A stretch of 64,000 nucleotides of DNA, from NCBI RefSeq assembly GCF_020733635.1, contig NZ_JAJFZL010000001.1, forward strand, positions 3,534,001 through 3,598,000, given 5' to 3'. Both the position numbers and the translations under genes were made by a program. The notes beneath the pieces were generated by a model. The model did not search any database, was not told where the DNA came from, and saw nothing but the letters and a program-made list of their open reading frames with translations. This document shows, one piece after another, positions 18,217-25,142 of this stretch (positions are counted from its first letter, which is position 1; each line of letters starts with the position of its first letter). This DNA is from Nocardia spumae (GTDB lineage Bacteria; Actinomycetota; Actinomycetes; Mycobacteriales; Mycobacteriaceae).

Positions 18217-19860
18217 CTAGGAGGCGGCGATGAATTCGGCGCACTTCTCACCGATCATGTACGACGGCGCATTGGTGTTCCCGCCGGTGATACTCGGCAT
18301 GATGGAGGCGTCGGCGACTCGCAGGCCCTCGATTCCGCGCACGCGCAACAGCGGGTCCACTACGGCGCGCTCGTCGACGCCCATCCGGCAGGTACCGACC
18401 GGGTGATAAACCGAATGCACTCGATTCGGCAGTTCGCGGCGCAATGCGGTGTCGTCGAGATAGGCGGGACCGGGAGTGAGCTCTTCGGTGATGTCACCGG
18501 CGATGGCCCTGTGCGCCATCACCTCTCGGATCATGCGCATGCCCTCGAGGAGCAATTCGGTATCGGCGGGGTCGGTGAGATATCCGGGGTCGATCAGCGG
18601 CGCATCGAGCGGATCGGCCGAGGCCAGCGTCAGCTCTCCCCGGCTCCCGGGATAGATCAGCGTCGGGAAGATCGTCAGCGCCGCGCGCCGGTCGACGGTG
18701 TGCAATGTGTCCTCGTCCTGATTCGGGACGGGATATCCCCATGGCAGCGTGTGAATCTGCATATCCGGGATATCCCGGGCGAAGCGGGTTTTCACGAACC
18801 CCACCATCTCGAACATGGTGCGGCCGAACCAGGTGCTGCCCGGCCGCAACAGCTCACGGAGCACGGCCGGCGCGAAGTGGGTGGGTGTGCTGCGGTGCAC
18901 GGCATTCCGGGAGACGAATGTCATCGGTACGAACATGTGATCGTGCAGATTCTGTCCGACCGGAAGATCCGCGTGCACATCGATGCCGAGTTCGCGCAGC
19001 CGGGCGGCCGGGCCGATCCCCGACAGCATCAGGATCTGTGGCGAGCCGATCACTCCGCCGGATACGACGACCTCCCTCGCCGCCCGGATCGTGGAATGGC
19101 CGTGTGGGCCGATCACTTCCACGCCGGTGGCCCGGCCGCCGGTGAGGACTACCCGCGCCACATGTGCGCCGGTGATCACCGTCAGGTTCGGGTTCGGGCG
19201 GTCGGTGAGGTAGCCGCGCGCCGAGCTGTAGCGCAACCCGTGCCGCACGCTCTGCTGGAAAGTGCTGATCCCTTCCTGGGATTCGCCGTTGTAGTCCGCG
19301 ATCTCGGACACGCCGAAGGTGTCGGTGGCCGCCTCCACGAACTGCCGGGCGATCGGGGTCAGGTGCTGCTGCCGCGTCACCTCGATCGGACCGCCCGCTC
19401 CGCGCAGCTCGTCCGGGCCGTCCTCCCAGTTCTCGAGGCGCTTGTAGGCGGGCAGTACATCCGCATAGCTCCACCCCGTGCAGCCTTCCGCGGCCCAGGA
19501 GTCGAAGTTGGCCTTGTTGCCCCGCACGAACAGCATTCCGTTGACCGAGCTGGAGCCGCCGAGCACCTTGCCCCGGGTCATCGGGATCCGGCGGTTGCCG
19601 GCGTGTTTCTGCGGCGTCGAGTACTGCTTCCAGGTGACCCGCTTCTTCAGTTGCGGAACCGTGTGCACCATCGCGATGGATCCCGGCATGGTGACCAGTC
19701 GCGTGTTGTCCTTCCGTCCTGCCTCCAACAGGATCACGCTCGCGCCCTGGTCGGCGAGCCGGCCCGCGACGATCGCCCCGGCGCTGCCCGCGCCGACGAC
19801 GACATAGTCGGCCTCGGTCGCGGTCCCGCGACCGGATCCTGTGCGAGACGTGTCGGTCAT
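18217..19860 (-). CDS. GMC family FAD oxidoreductase (choline/alcohol dehydrogenase type)
   Basis: 547 residues. The FAD dinucleotide fold is VVVGAGSAGAIVAGRLADQG near residue 20. GMC signature 1 (RGKVLGGSSSVNGMLFVRG) and signature 2 (GGVIGSPQILMLSGIG) are present. The catalytic His is in SVYHPVGTCRMG, followed by GGNTNAPSYMIGEKCAEFI. It should oxidise an alcohol to an aldehyde with electrons passed to FAD and then a quinone or oxygen. Choline dehydrogenase is only the nearest named type; without glycine-betaine genes nearby the substrate remains open. An operator-like palindrome lies just upstream of the start. Confidence 0.87.
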   Translation of the reverse strand: MTDTSRTGSGRGTATEADYVVVGAGSAGAIVAGRLADQGASVILLEAGRKDNTRLVTMPGSIAMVHTVPQLKKRVTWKQYSTPQKHAGNRRIPMTRGKVLGGSSSVNGMLFVRGNKANFDSWAAEGCTGWSYADVLPAYKRLENWEDGPDELRGAGGPIEVTRQQHLTPIARQFVEAATDTFGVSEIADYNGESQEGISTFQQSVRHGLRYSSARGYLTDRPNPNLTVITGAHVARVVLTGGRATGVEVIGPHGHSTIRAAREVVVSGGVIGSPQILMLSGIGPAARLRELGIDVHADLPVGQNLHDHMFVPMTFVSRNAVHRSTPTHFAPAVLRELLRPGSTWFGRTMFEMVGFVKTRFARDIPDMQIHTLPWGYPVPNQDEDTLHTVDRRAALTIFPTLIYPGSRGELTLASADPLDAPLIDPGYLTDPADTELLLEGMRMIREVMAHRAIAGDITEELTPGPAYLDDTALRRELPNRVHSVYHPVGTCRMGVDERAVVDPLLRVRGIEGLRVADASIMPSITGGNTNAPSYMIGEKCAEFIAAS

Positions 19861-19876
19861 AGTTACTGCACTCCAA

Positions 19877-19898
19877 TCTGGACAACTGTCTGGACAGT
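19877..19898. promoter_or_regulatory. Operator-like repeat upstream of the GMC oxidoreductase
   Basis: TCTGGACA occurs twice with a 12-bp period (19877-19884, 19889-19896), and the second copy sits in the palindrome ACTGTC, TG, GACAGT (19885-19898). It lies 17-38 bp before the start codon, where a repressor would block initiation. The adjacent GMC gene has no neighbouring TetR gene, so the regulator may be elsewhere. Confidence 0.55.
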
Positions 19899-20264
19899 AC
19901 TATTGCTTGATCGGTGCGGCAAGACCCGGGTCCCGCGGAATCGGTCGATCGTGGGTCACTCGAGGGCCGATGCGAAAATGGTTGAGCGCGGCCATGATCG
20001 CGGCGATCGGCGCGGCCGGTACGGATGGTCCGCCGAATCGGCTGTACGGCAAGGATATCGACCGCCGCGCCGCGCTCGCTGCGAGCGTTCATCGGACTGC
20101 TCGGTCTTGCGCGGACTCGCCGAATCGGTTGTCGCGAACCGGGCTTGCCGGGCTCGGCGGCCTGTCGCCGAGCGAATCGGACAGCGGCGGAGTAGTTTTG
20201 ACATGTCAATTTGCTCGCGTTGTGGACCGATGCGCGGATGTCCCCGCCGCGGCCTGGGGGTGTA
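19899..20264. other. Intergenic region containing a TTGACATGTCAA palindrome
   Basis: No gene is supported here; a plus-strand frame from about 19970 (MRKWLSAAMIAAIGAAG) has no ribosome site and loses coding character. At 20198-20209 there is a perfect 12-bp palindrome TTGACATGTCAA whose left half equals a -35 hexamer. It lies 55 bp before the EspR-like gene and may be its promoter and autoregulatory site. Confidence 0.45.
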
Positions 20265-20681
20265 GTGCCGGTGAGATTCGCGGACCGTTTCAACGAAGTC
20301 GTATCGCAGTGGGAGCAGGTGAACGGCGCTCGGATGTCCAACCGCGCGTTGGCGTTCCGAGTCACGCAGTCGGGACATCCGGTCTCGGCGACCTATCTGT
20401 CCCAGCTGCGTTCGGGTAATCGGGACAATCCCTCGCCGGCGTTGGTCGAGGCGGTAGCCCGGGCGCTGGCGGTGGAACTCACCCAGTTCAACGACCGCGG
20501 CCAGCGTGATCCGGTTCCCGGCGACGAGACGCTCTCGGCCGCGGTGGCGGATCCGGCGCTGCGGCGGCTGCTGACCGCCGCGGCGGGCCTGTCCTGGGCG
20601 TCGGTCGAACTGCTGTCGGATATGGCGAGAAAGCTACGTCTGGCCGAGGGGCTGGCGCCGGGAACGACCGCCGAGGTCTGA
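20265..20681 (+). CDS. EspR-like helix-turn-helix (XRE) regulator
   Basis: 138 residues from the GTG at 20265, with GGGGG 4 nt upstream; GTG 20271 or ATG 20238 are alternatives. The segment VSATYLSQLRSGNRDNPSP at about residues 40-58 closely resembles the DNA-recognition region of mycobacterial EspR (SAPYLSQLRSGNRTNPS). The C-terminal part contains a helix ending in SDMARKLRLAEGL, like the EspR dimerisation region. EspR is a nucleoid-associated global regulator of cell-wall and ESX-1 genes. This protein is close in length but divergent outside the motif, so a paralogue with a local role is possible. Its 3' end is 7 bp from the convergent monooxygenase gene. Confidence 0.75.
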   Translation: MPVRFADRFNEVVSQWEQVNGARMSNRALAFRVTQSGHPVSATYLSQLRSGNRDNPSPALVEAVARALAVELTQFNDRGQRDPVPGDETLSAAVADPALRRLLTAAAGLSWASVELLSDMARKLRLAEGLAPGTTAEV

Positions 20682-20688
20682 TCCGGGC

Positions 20689-21939
20689 CTACCGCGGTGC
20701 GGCCGCGGGGTGGTCCGTAGCGGAGTAGGCCGGCAGCTCGTAGTCGTCGGTGCCGCCGAAGAACATCTTCATCATCACCGGTCGCATGATCCGCGAGAGC
20801 ATGATCCGGTTGACGGTGCGGCGCACCGCGGTTCCGAATTCGCCGGTGGACAGCATCATCGAGATGCCACCCCCCGGAAGTTCCTTGGCCTTGTCGAGGA
20901 ACGGGGTGATCACCTGCTCGTAGCGCCGCAGCGCCGCCGGCATATCGGTGGGATCGGCGGCGATCTCACCGGCCAGCACGTACGCGCCGACCAGCGCCAT
21001 CGCGGTGCCCATACCGGTCATGGGGGAGCCGCAGTAGCCCGCATCGCCGACGAGGGTGACCCGCCCGGCCGCGAGGGTCGGCATATCGATCCGCGCGAGT
21101 TCGTCGAAGTAGAAGTCGTCGGCGACGGTCATCGCGTCCAGAATCGCGGGTGCGTGCCACTGATCGTTCGATCCGGCCTTGTCGCGGATCAGGCGCTGCT
21201 GAGCGGCGACGTCGCGACGCAGGCTCGGGTCCGGTTCGCCGAGCAGGGTCAGGATCGCCTTGGCGGTCGCGGGATCCCGATCGGGCCGCAGTCCGACGGC
21301 GGCGTGGGGGACGAGTTGCATGGCGAACCAGCCCGGCCGCAGACCGGACGGGGTGGGCATGGTGAAGAAGGAGGCATAACCACCGAGGAAGGTGCTGAAC
21401 TGCTCCTCCGGCCCGAATGCCAGCCGCCGGGTCCGGGAATGAACGCCGTCGGCGCCGATGACGAGGTCGAATCGGCCGCGGCGGCCGGAGGTGAAGCCGA
21501 CCTCCACGCCGGCATCGTCCTGGGTCAGCTCCTCGATCCCGTCGTCGTATCGGTAGTCGAGCAGACCTCCGGCCGCCTCCACCGCGTCGAGCAGCACCTG
21601 GTTGAGATCCCCGCGCGTGATCTCGATATCGGCCACCGGGCCTTTGCCGTCGAAATGCTCCATCGCGATGTTGGCGTAAGTGCGGCCCTTGGTGTCGATA
21701 TAGGAGATTCCGAGTTCCTCGAGCTGGTACCGGGCGATACCGGGCATGAGTCCCATGCGCTCGGCCACCTCCCGGCTCGGACCGCGAAGATCGACCGCCT
21801 GGCCACCGGGGCGGGGTGCGGCGGCGCGTTCGACGACCGTGACCCGGATGCCGGCGCGAAGCAGTTGCAGCGCAACGGCGTTGCCGGCGATGCCGCCTCC
21901 GGACACGAGGATGTGCGGTGCGGTGGAGTGGTTGCTCAT
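20689..21939 (-). CDS. FAD-dependent aromatic/TetX-like monooxygenase
   Basis: 416 residues, ATG at 21939 with AAGGGA 9 nt upstream. It is a class A flavoprotein monooxygenase: VSGGGIAGNAVALQLLRAG (GxGxxG) at about residues 12-30, DLVIGADGVHSRTRR (the DG motif) and GRVTLVGDAGYCGSPMTGMGTAMALVGAYVLAGEI (the GD motif and TetX-like tail). It should use NAD(P)H and O2 to hydroxylate an aromatic or polyketide substrate; drug inactivation is possible. Divergent from a TetR gene with several operator-like repeats between them, so expression is probably induced by the substrate. Confidence 0.88.
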   Translation of the reverse strand: MSNHSTAPHILVSGGGIAGNAVALQLLRAGIRVTVVERAAAPRPGGQAVDLRGPSREVAERMGLMPGIARYQLEELGISYIDTKGRTYANIAMEHFDGKGPVADIEITRGDLNQVLLDAVEAAGGLLDYRYDDGIEELTQDDAGVEVGFTSGRRGRFDLVIGADGVHSRTRRLAFGPEEQFSTFLGGYASFFTMPTPSGLRPGWFAMQLVPHAAVGLRPDRDPATAKAILTLLGEPDPSLRRDVAAQQRLIRDKAGSNDQWHAPAILDAMTVADDFYFDELARIDMPTLAAGRVTLVGDAGYCGSPMTGMGTAMALVGAYVLAGEIAADPTDMPAALRRYEQVITPFLDKAKELPGGGISMMLSTGEFGTAVRRTVNRIMLSRIMRPVMMKMFFGGTDDYELPAYSATDHPAAAPR

Positions 21940-21966
21940 GGTGGTGATTCCCTTACGCTTGGTTCG

Positions 21967-22029
21967 AACGTCTTAGACAAATGTGCCACACGGTTGGCAC
22001 GTTTGTCTAGTACAAACGTCTGAGACGTT
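21967..22029. promoter_or_regulatory. Operator cluster between monooxygenase and TetR genes
   Basis: Three related elements: AACGTCT-T-AGAC at 21967-21978; a long inverted repeat AGACAAATGTGCCA / TGGCACGTTTGTCT at 21975-21988 and 21995-22008 (13 of 14 pairs); and the perfect 15-bp palindrome AACGTCT-G-AGACGTT at 22015-22029. The last one abuts the TAACCT -10 box of the TetR gene at 22031-22036. Probable binding sites of the adjacent TetR protein. Confidence 0.75.
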
Positions 22030-22042
22030 GTAACCTGGACAT

Positions 22043-22615
22043 ATGGGAAATCGAGAGGACCTACTGGAAGGCGCGCGCAAGGCGATCCTGGAACGGGGAC
22101 TGGCCAAGGTCACCGCACGCGATATCGCCGGTGCCGCGGGGGTGAGCCTGGCCGCCATCGGCTATCACTTCGGCACCAAGGATCGCCTGGTCGCCGAGGC
22201 GATCGCACAGGCGACGGGTGATGAGATCGGTGACGGGATGGAGGCTGCCATTCGCGACGCGGGGGAGGGGAGGTCGCTCGCGGACGCGCAGGAGGCCACC
22301 TGGAACGGCATGGTGGACGTGATCCAGAATCATCCGGACCAGCTGATGCTCAGTTTCGAGAACGGCGTGCGCGTGGCGCGGTCGCCGGAATCGCAGGCCT
22401 ACATGTCGGATGCGACCGACGAGGTGTACCGAGCGCTGGCCGAACCGCTGCGCGAGGTCCACCCGGAGCTGTCGGCCGCCGACGCGCGTGCGGTGGCGAA
22501 AGTGTACTTCGCGCTGTTCCAGGGCGTCGCGCTACAGTGGCTGATCGCTCCGGCCGGTGAGATGCTCACCGGGGAGGATGTGGTTCGCGCGGTGCGGGCG
22601 ATGAGCCGGGGATAG
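22043..22615 (+). CDS. TetR family transcriptional regulator
   Basis: 190 residues. The helix-turn-helix is KVTARDIAGAAGVSLAAIGYHFGTKDRLVAEA at about residues 22-53. The remainder is an all-helical ligand domain (TWNGMVDVIQNHPDQLMLSFENGVRVAR). TAACCT ends 6 nt before the ATG, so the mRNA is probably leaderless and the palindrome just upstream would block the polymerase directly. It likely represses itself and the divergent monooxygenase. Its last 50 bp overlap, antisense, the end of the DUF2784 gene. Confidence 0.87.
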   Translation: MGNREDLLEGARKAILERGLAKVTARDIAGAAGVSLAAIGYHFGTKDRLVAEAIAQATGDEIGDGMEAAIRDAGEGRSLADAQEATWNGMVDVIQNHPDQLMLSFENGVRVARSPESQAYMSDATDEVYRALAEPLREVHPELSAADARAVAKVYFALFQGVALQWLIAPAGEMLTGEDVVRAVRAMSRG

Positions 22616-22982
22616 CGGTTCCGAGCCGCCGTCGCCGGCCGAACCGGACGAAGCCGATCCACGACACCGCGACTGTCGCGACGACCAGCACGCGCACGAT
22701 ATCCAGAGCGCTGCGCGGATACAGCACACCGGTGATGTAGTAGTCGATGAATCCGCCGGAGGGCAGGGCGGCTTCGCCCCCGCGCTCACGGGCCCACGTC
22801 TCGAGACGGGTCAGCGGACATTCGACACTGACGAGTATCGTGCTGAATCCCCAGGCCACAGCCGCGATATGAGTCCAGATGGTCCAGCGCCAACGCCATG
22901 CGACGAAGCCGCCGACGACAACGTAGGCGATGAAGAGGAAATGCACACCCGCGGTGGCATCCGCCAGCATCCGGTACAGCAC
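22566..22982 (-). CDS. DUF2784 family small membrane protein
   Basis: 138 residues from the GTG at 22982, chosen because TAATCT ends 7 nt upstream (leaderless pattern, inside the palindrome TAATC-TG-GATTA); an ATG at 22970 is the alternative. It matches DUF2784: an N-terminal HFLFIAYVVVGGFVAWRW helix, WTHIAAVAWGFSTILVSVECPLTRLETWARE, then GFIDYYITGVLYP and a last helix. Probably an integral membrane protein with four helices; function unknown. The 3' end overlaps the TetR gene by 50 bp on opposite strands, so convergent transcription could affect both. Confidence 0.78.
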   Translation of the reverse strand: MLYRMLADATAGVHFLFIAYVVVGGFVAWRWRWTIWTHIAAVAWGFSTILVSVECPLTRLETWARERGGEAALPSGGFIDYYITGVLYPRSALDIVRVLVVATVAVSWIGFVRFGRRRRLGTAIPGSSPAPREPHPPR

Positions 22983-23114
22983 ATAATCCAGATTAGGTCG
23001 AGCGCGTACGTGATGCGCGGGATTTCGTCTCGTCGCGGAAAGTGTCGGTATCCCGAACCATCTTGTCCCACACGCCTTTCGAGGTGAGCGACATTGAACA
23101 ATGCCGGTACGCCA

Positions 23115-23357
23115 ATATGCGCATCTATGCATCCAAGATTGGGAGTGTCCCCGGGTCGCGGGGGAGGACACCGAGGCCGGCCGTAAGCGGGGGCGGGGGG
23201 CGACGCATACATCGGATTCGCGTCGAGAAGGAGAGCGTCCGCCGTGGATGAAGCACGGCGGACGCTCCGCGGAAAGTTCAGGGGATCGGCATCCGATCGA
23301 GCTGATGGGATGCCATCTGAGACACAATCAATATCGATACGTGGATATGCGCATCTA
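23115..23357. repeat. Two copies of the 13-mer ATATGCGCATCTA, 230 bp apart
   Basis: Copies at 23115-23127 and 23345-23357 in the same orientation, each with the palindromic core ATGCGCAT. They flank the hairpin at 23233-23267. The element is AT-richer than its surroundings. Possible protein-binding sites or remnants of a small mobile unit; nothing more can be said from one locus. Confidence 0.45.
23233..23267 (-). terminator. Strong 13-bp hairpin downstream of the SDR gene
   Basis: GAGCGTCCGCCGT and ACGGCGGACGCTC pair perfectly around a 9-nt loop. It lies about 170 bp after the SDR stop codon on the minus strand. There is no U tract, which is common for actinobacterial terminators; it could also work on the plus strand. 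Confidence 0.55.
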
Positions 23358-23434
23358 ACTATGTATCACCGATTCGAGTGTCGCGAACAACCGAGCACCT
23401 CACGTATGTCAAAGAAGGCCCAGACAAGCCGAGC

Positions 23435-24919
23435 TCACCAGTTGGACGGTTCGTAGTCCTTCAGGAAGCAGCCGAAGAGGTCGGTGCCGGCTTCTCCGCG
23501 CACGATGGGGTCGTACACGCGAGCGGCGCCGTCGACGAGGTCGAGGGGAGCGTGGAAACCTTCCTCGGCGAGACGAACCTTGGTGTAGTGCGGGCGTTCG
23601 TCGGTGATCCAGCCGGTATCGACCGCCGTCATGAGGATGCGGTCGGCTTCGAACATCTCGCGCGCGCTGGTGCGGGTGAGCATGTTGAGCGCGGCTTTGG
23701 CCATATTGGTGTGCGGATGGCCTGGGCCTTTGTAGCCGCGGCTGAAGACGCCCTCCATCGCCGAGACGTTCACGACGTACTTGCGGCGGGCCGAGGATGC
23801 CGCGAGGGCGGGGCGCAGCCGGGAGATCAGGAGGAACGGTGCGGTGGAGTTGCAGAGCTGTACTTCGAGCAGTTCGGTGGCGTCGACCTCGGCGACGGTC
23901 TGCACCCAGCTGTTGGTGTGGGCGAGGTCGGGGACCAGCCCGCCTGCGTCGATCGCGACACCGCGTGAAATGCGTTCGGGGGTGGCCGATCCGGCGACAA
24001 GGGCGAGATCGGTGACCTCGGCGGCCGACACCGTGGTGGGAACGAGCGCGGCGTCGAGCGAGGCGGTCAGCGCGTTGGGATGTGCCTGGGTGGTGGTGCC
24101 GAAGCTGATGGTGTCGGGCAGTGGGCCGGCGGGTAGTGGGGCGGATTCGGCGTCGACGAGGGCGGCGTACGCGCCGGCCGACCGGCGGACGGTCTGGGCG
24201 GCGTTGTTGATGATGATGTCGAGCGGGCCCTGCGCGGCGACGTCGTCGGCGAGGGCGACGACCTGGGCCGGATCGCGCAGATCGATGCCGACGATGCGGA
24301 GCCGGTGCAGCCATTGCGCGCTGTCCGGTTGTGCGGTGAAACGACGGATCGCGTCGTTGGGAAAGCGTGTGGTGAGGGTGGTGTGCGCGCCGTCGCGCAG
24401 TAGTCGCAGGGCGATGTACATGCCGATCTTGGCTCGGCCGCCGGTGAGCAGGGCGCGGCGACCGGACAGGTCGGTGCGGGCGTCCCGTTTGGCGTGATTG
24501 CGGGTCGCGCAGTCGGGGCACAGCTGGTGGTAGAAGCGGTCCACCCGGGTGTAGCGCTGTTTGCAGATGTAGCAGGGGCGCGGGCGCAGCAGGGTGCCGG
24601 CGGCATCGCCGACGGTGGTGGTGGACAGCGGGATGCCGGCGGTCTCGTCGTCGATGCGTTGCGGGGAGCCGGTGGCGGTCGCGGCGACGACGGCCCGGTC
24701 GGCCTCGGCGATGGCATCGCGGGCCTGAGTGCGTCGTTGCCGCTTGAGCTTCTTGAACATCAGGCCGACGGCGCGCTGGACGGCGATCGAATCGGGGTCC
24801 TTGTCGTCGAGCTGGGCGGCCTGATCGATAACCCGCAGGCAGATGGCCAGTTCGTCGGGATCGATGGAGGTGCCGGGCAGGGGGGTGGTGGGCGCGTTCG
24901 TCGCGGTGTACTCAGCCAT
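23435..24919 (-). CDS. SDR family oxidoreductase with N-terminal zinc ribbon
   Basis: 494 residues from the ATG at 24919. Residues 1-110 are helical and charged. Cys116, Cys119, Cys134 and Cys137 (CYIC ... CPDC) form a zinc ribbon. The Rossmann domain starts RALLTGGRAKIG at 155-166, then LDIIINNAAQTVRRS. In the active site Ser386 is present (YVVNVSAMEG), but the Tyr of YxxxK is replaced by Thr404 in HTNMAK, with Lys408 kept. The enzyme is therefore an atypical short-chain dehydrogenase that may use another residue, such as Tyr396 or His403, or may not be catalytic in the usual way. The substrate is unknown. Divergent from the acyl-CoA dehydrogenase operon. Confidence 0.82.
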   Translation of the reverse strand: MAEYTATNAPTTPLPGTSIDPDELAICLRVIDQAAQLDDKDPDSIAVQRAVGLMFKKLKRQRRTQARDAIAEADRAVVAATATGSPQRIDDETAGIPLSTTTVGDAAGTLLRPRPCYICKQRYTRVDRFYHQLCPDCATRNHAKRDARTDLSGRRALLTGGRAKIGMYIALRLLRDGAHTTLTTRFPNDAIRRFTAQPDSAQWLHRLRIVGIDLRDPAQVVALADDVAAQGPLDIIINNAAQTVRRSAGAYAALVDAESAPLPAGPLPDTISFGTTTQAHPNALTASLDAALVPTTVSAAEVTDLALVAGSATPERISRGVAIDAGGLVPDLAHTNSWVQTVAEVDATELLEVQLCNSTAPFLLISRLRPALAASSARRKYVVNVSAMEGVFSRGYKGPGHPHTNMAKAALNMLTRTSAREMFEADRILMTAVDTGWITDERPHYTKVRLAEEGFHAPLDLVDGAARVYDPIVRGEAGTDLFGCFLKDYEPSNW

Positions 24920-25058
24920 CGTGCTGCCGGGTGATTCCTTCGTCTGCGGTGGGGTTGCCGGACCATTGTCGCATCGCTGGTGAGGGCGCTGTTCGACGAG
25001 GGCCGGGTGGCCGCGCGGACGGTGAGCGCGGGCGGGGCGCGGCAGCGGCGGCGCGTTG

Positions 25059-25087
25059 TTGACATCTCGCCAATAGTCGGTCAGGCT
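25059..25087 (+). promoter_or_regulatory. Candidate promoter for the acyl-CoA dehydrogenase operon
   Basis: TTGACA at 25059-25064 followed after 17 bp by CAGGCT, a weak -10. It lies 56 bp before the dehydrogenase start. The -35 is perfect; the -10 is poor, so an activator or another -10 may be used. Confidence 0.3.
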
Positions 25088-25142
25088 GGGTGCCTGCGGG
25101 CCGGTGCAGGCCTGCGCGGGGTTCGAGACGAAGGAAGTAACG

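Larger units (their letters stand above)
22983..23434. other. Intergenic region, no gene supported
   Basis: About 450 bases, lower in GC in parts than the flanks (for example around 23315-23360). Short frames on both strands have no domain and no ribosome site. It contains a strong hairpin (23233-23267) and two copies of ATATGCGCATCTA, described separately. Confidence 0.5.

Noticed and set aside
19970..20260. Plus-strand frame beginning MRKWLSAAMIAAIGAAG, which resembles a signal peptide
   Set aside because: There is no ribosome site and downstream sequence becomes Arg/Ser-rich and non-coding; it also overlaps the EspR-like gene in another frame.
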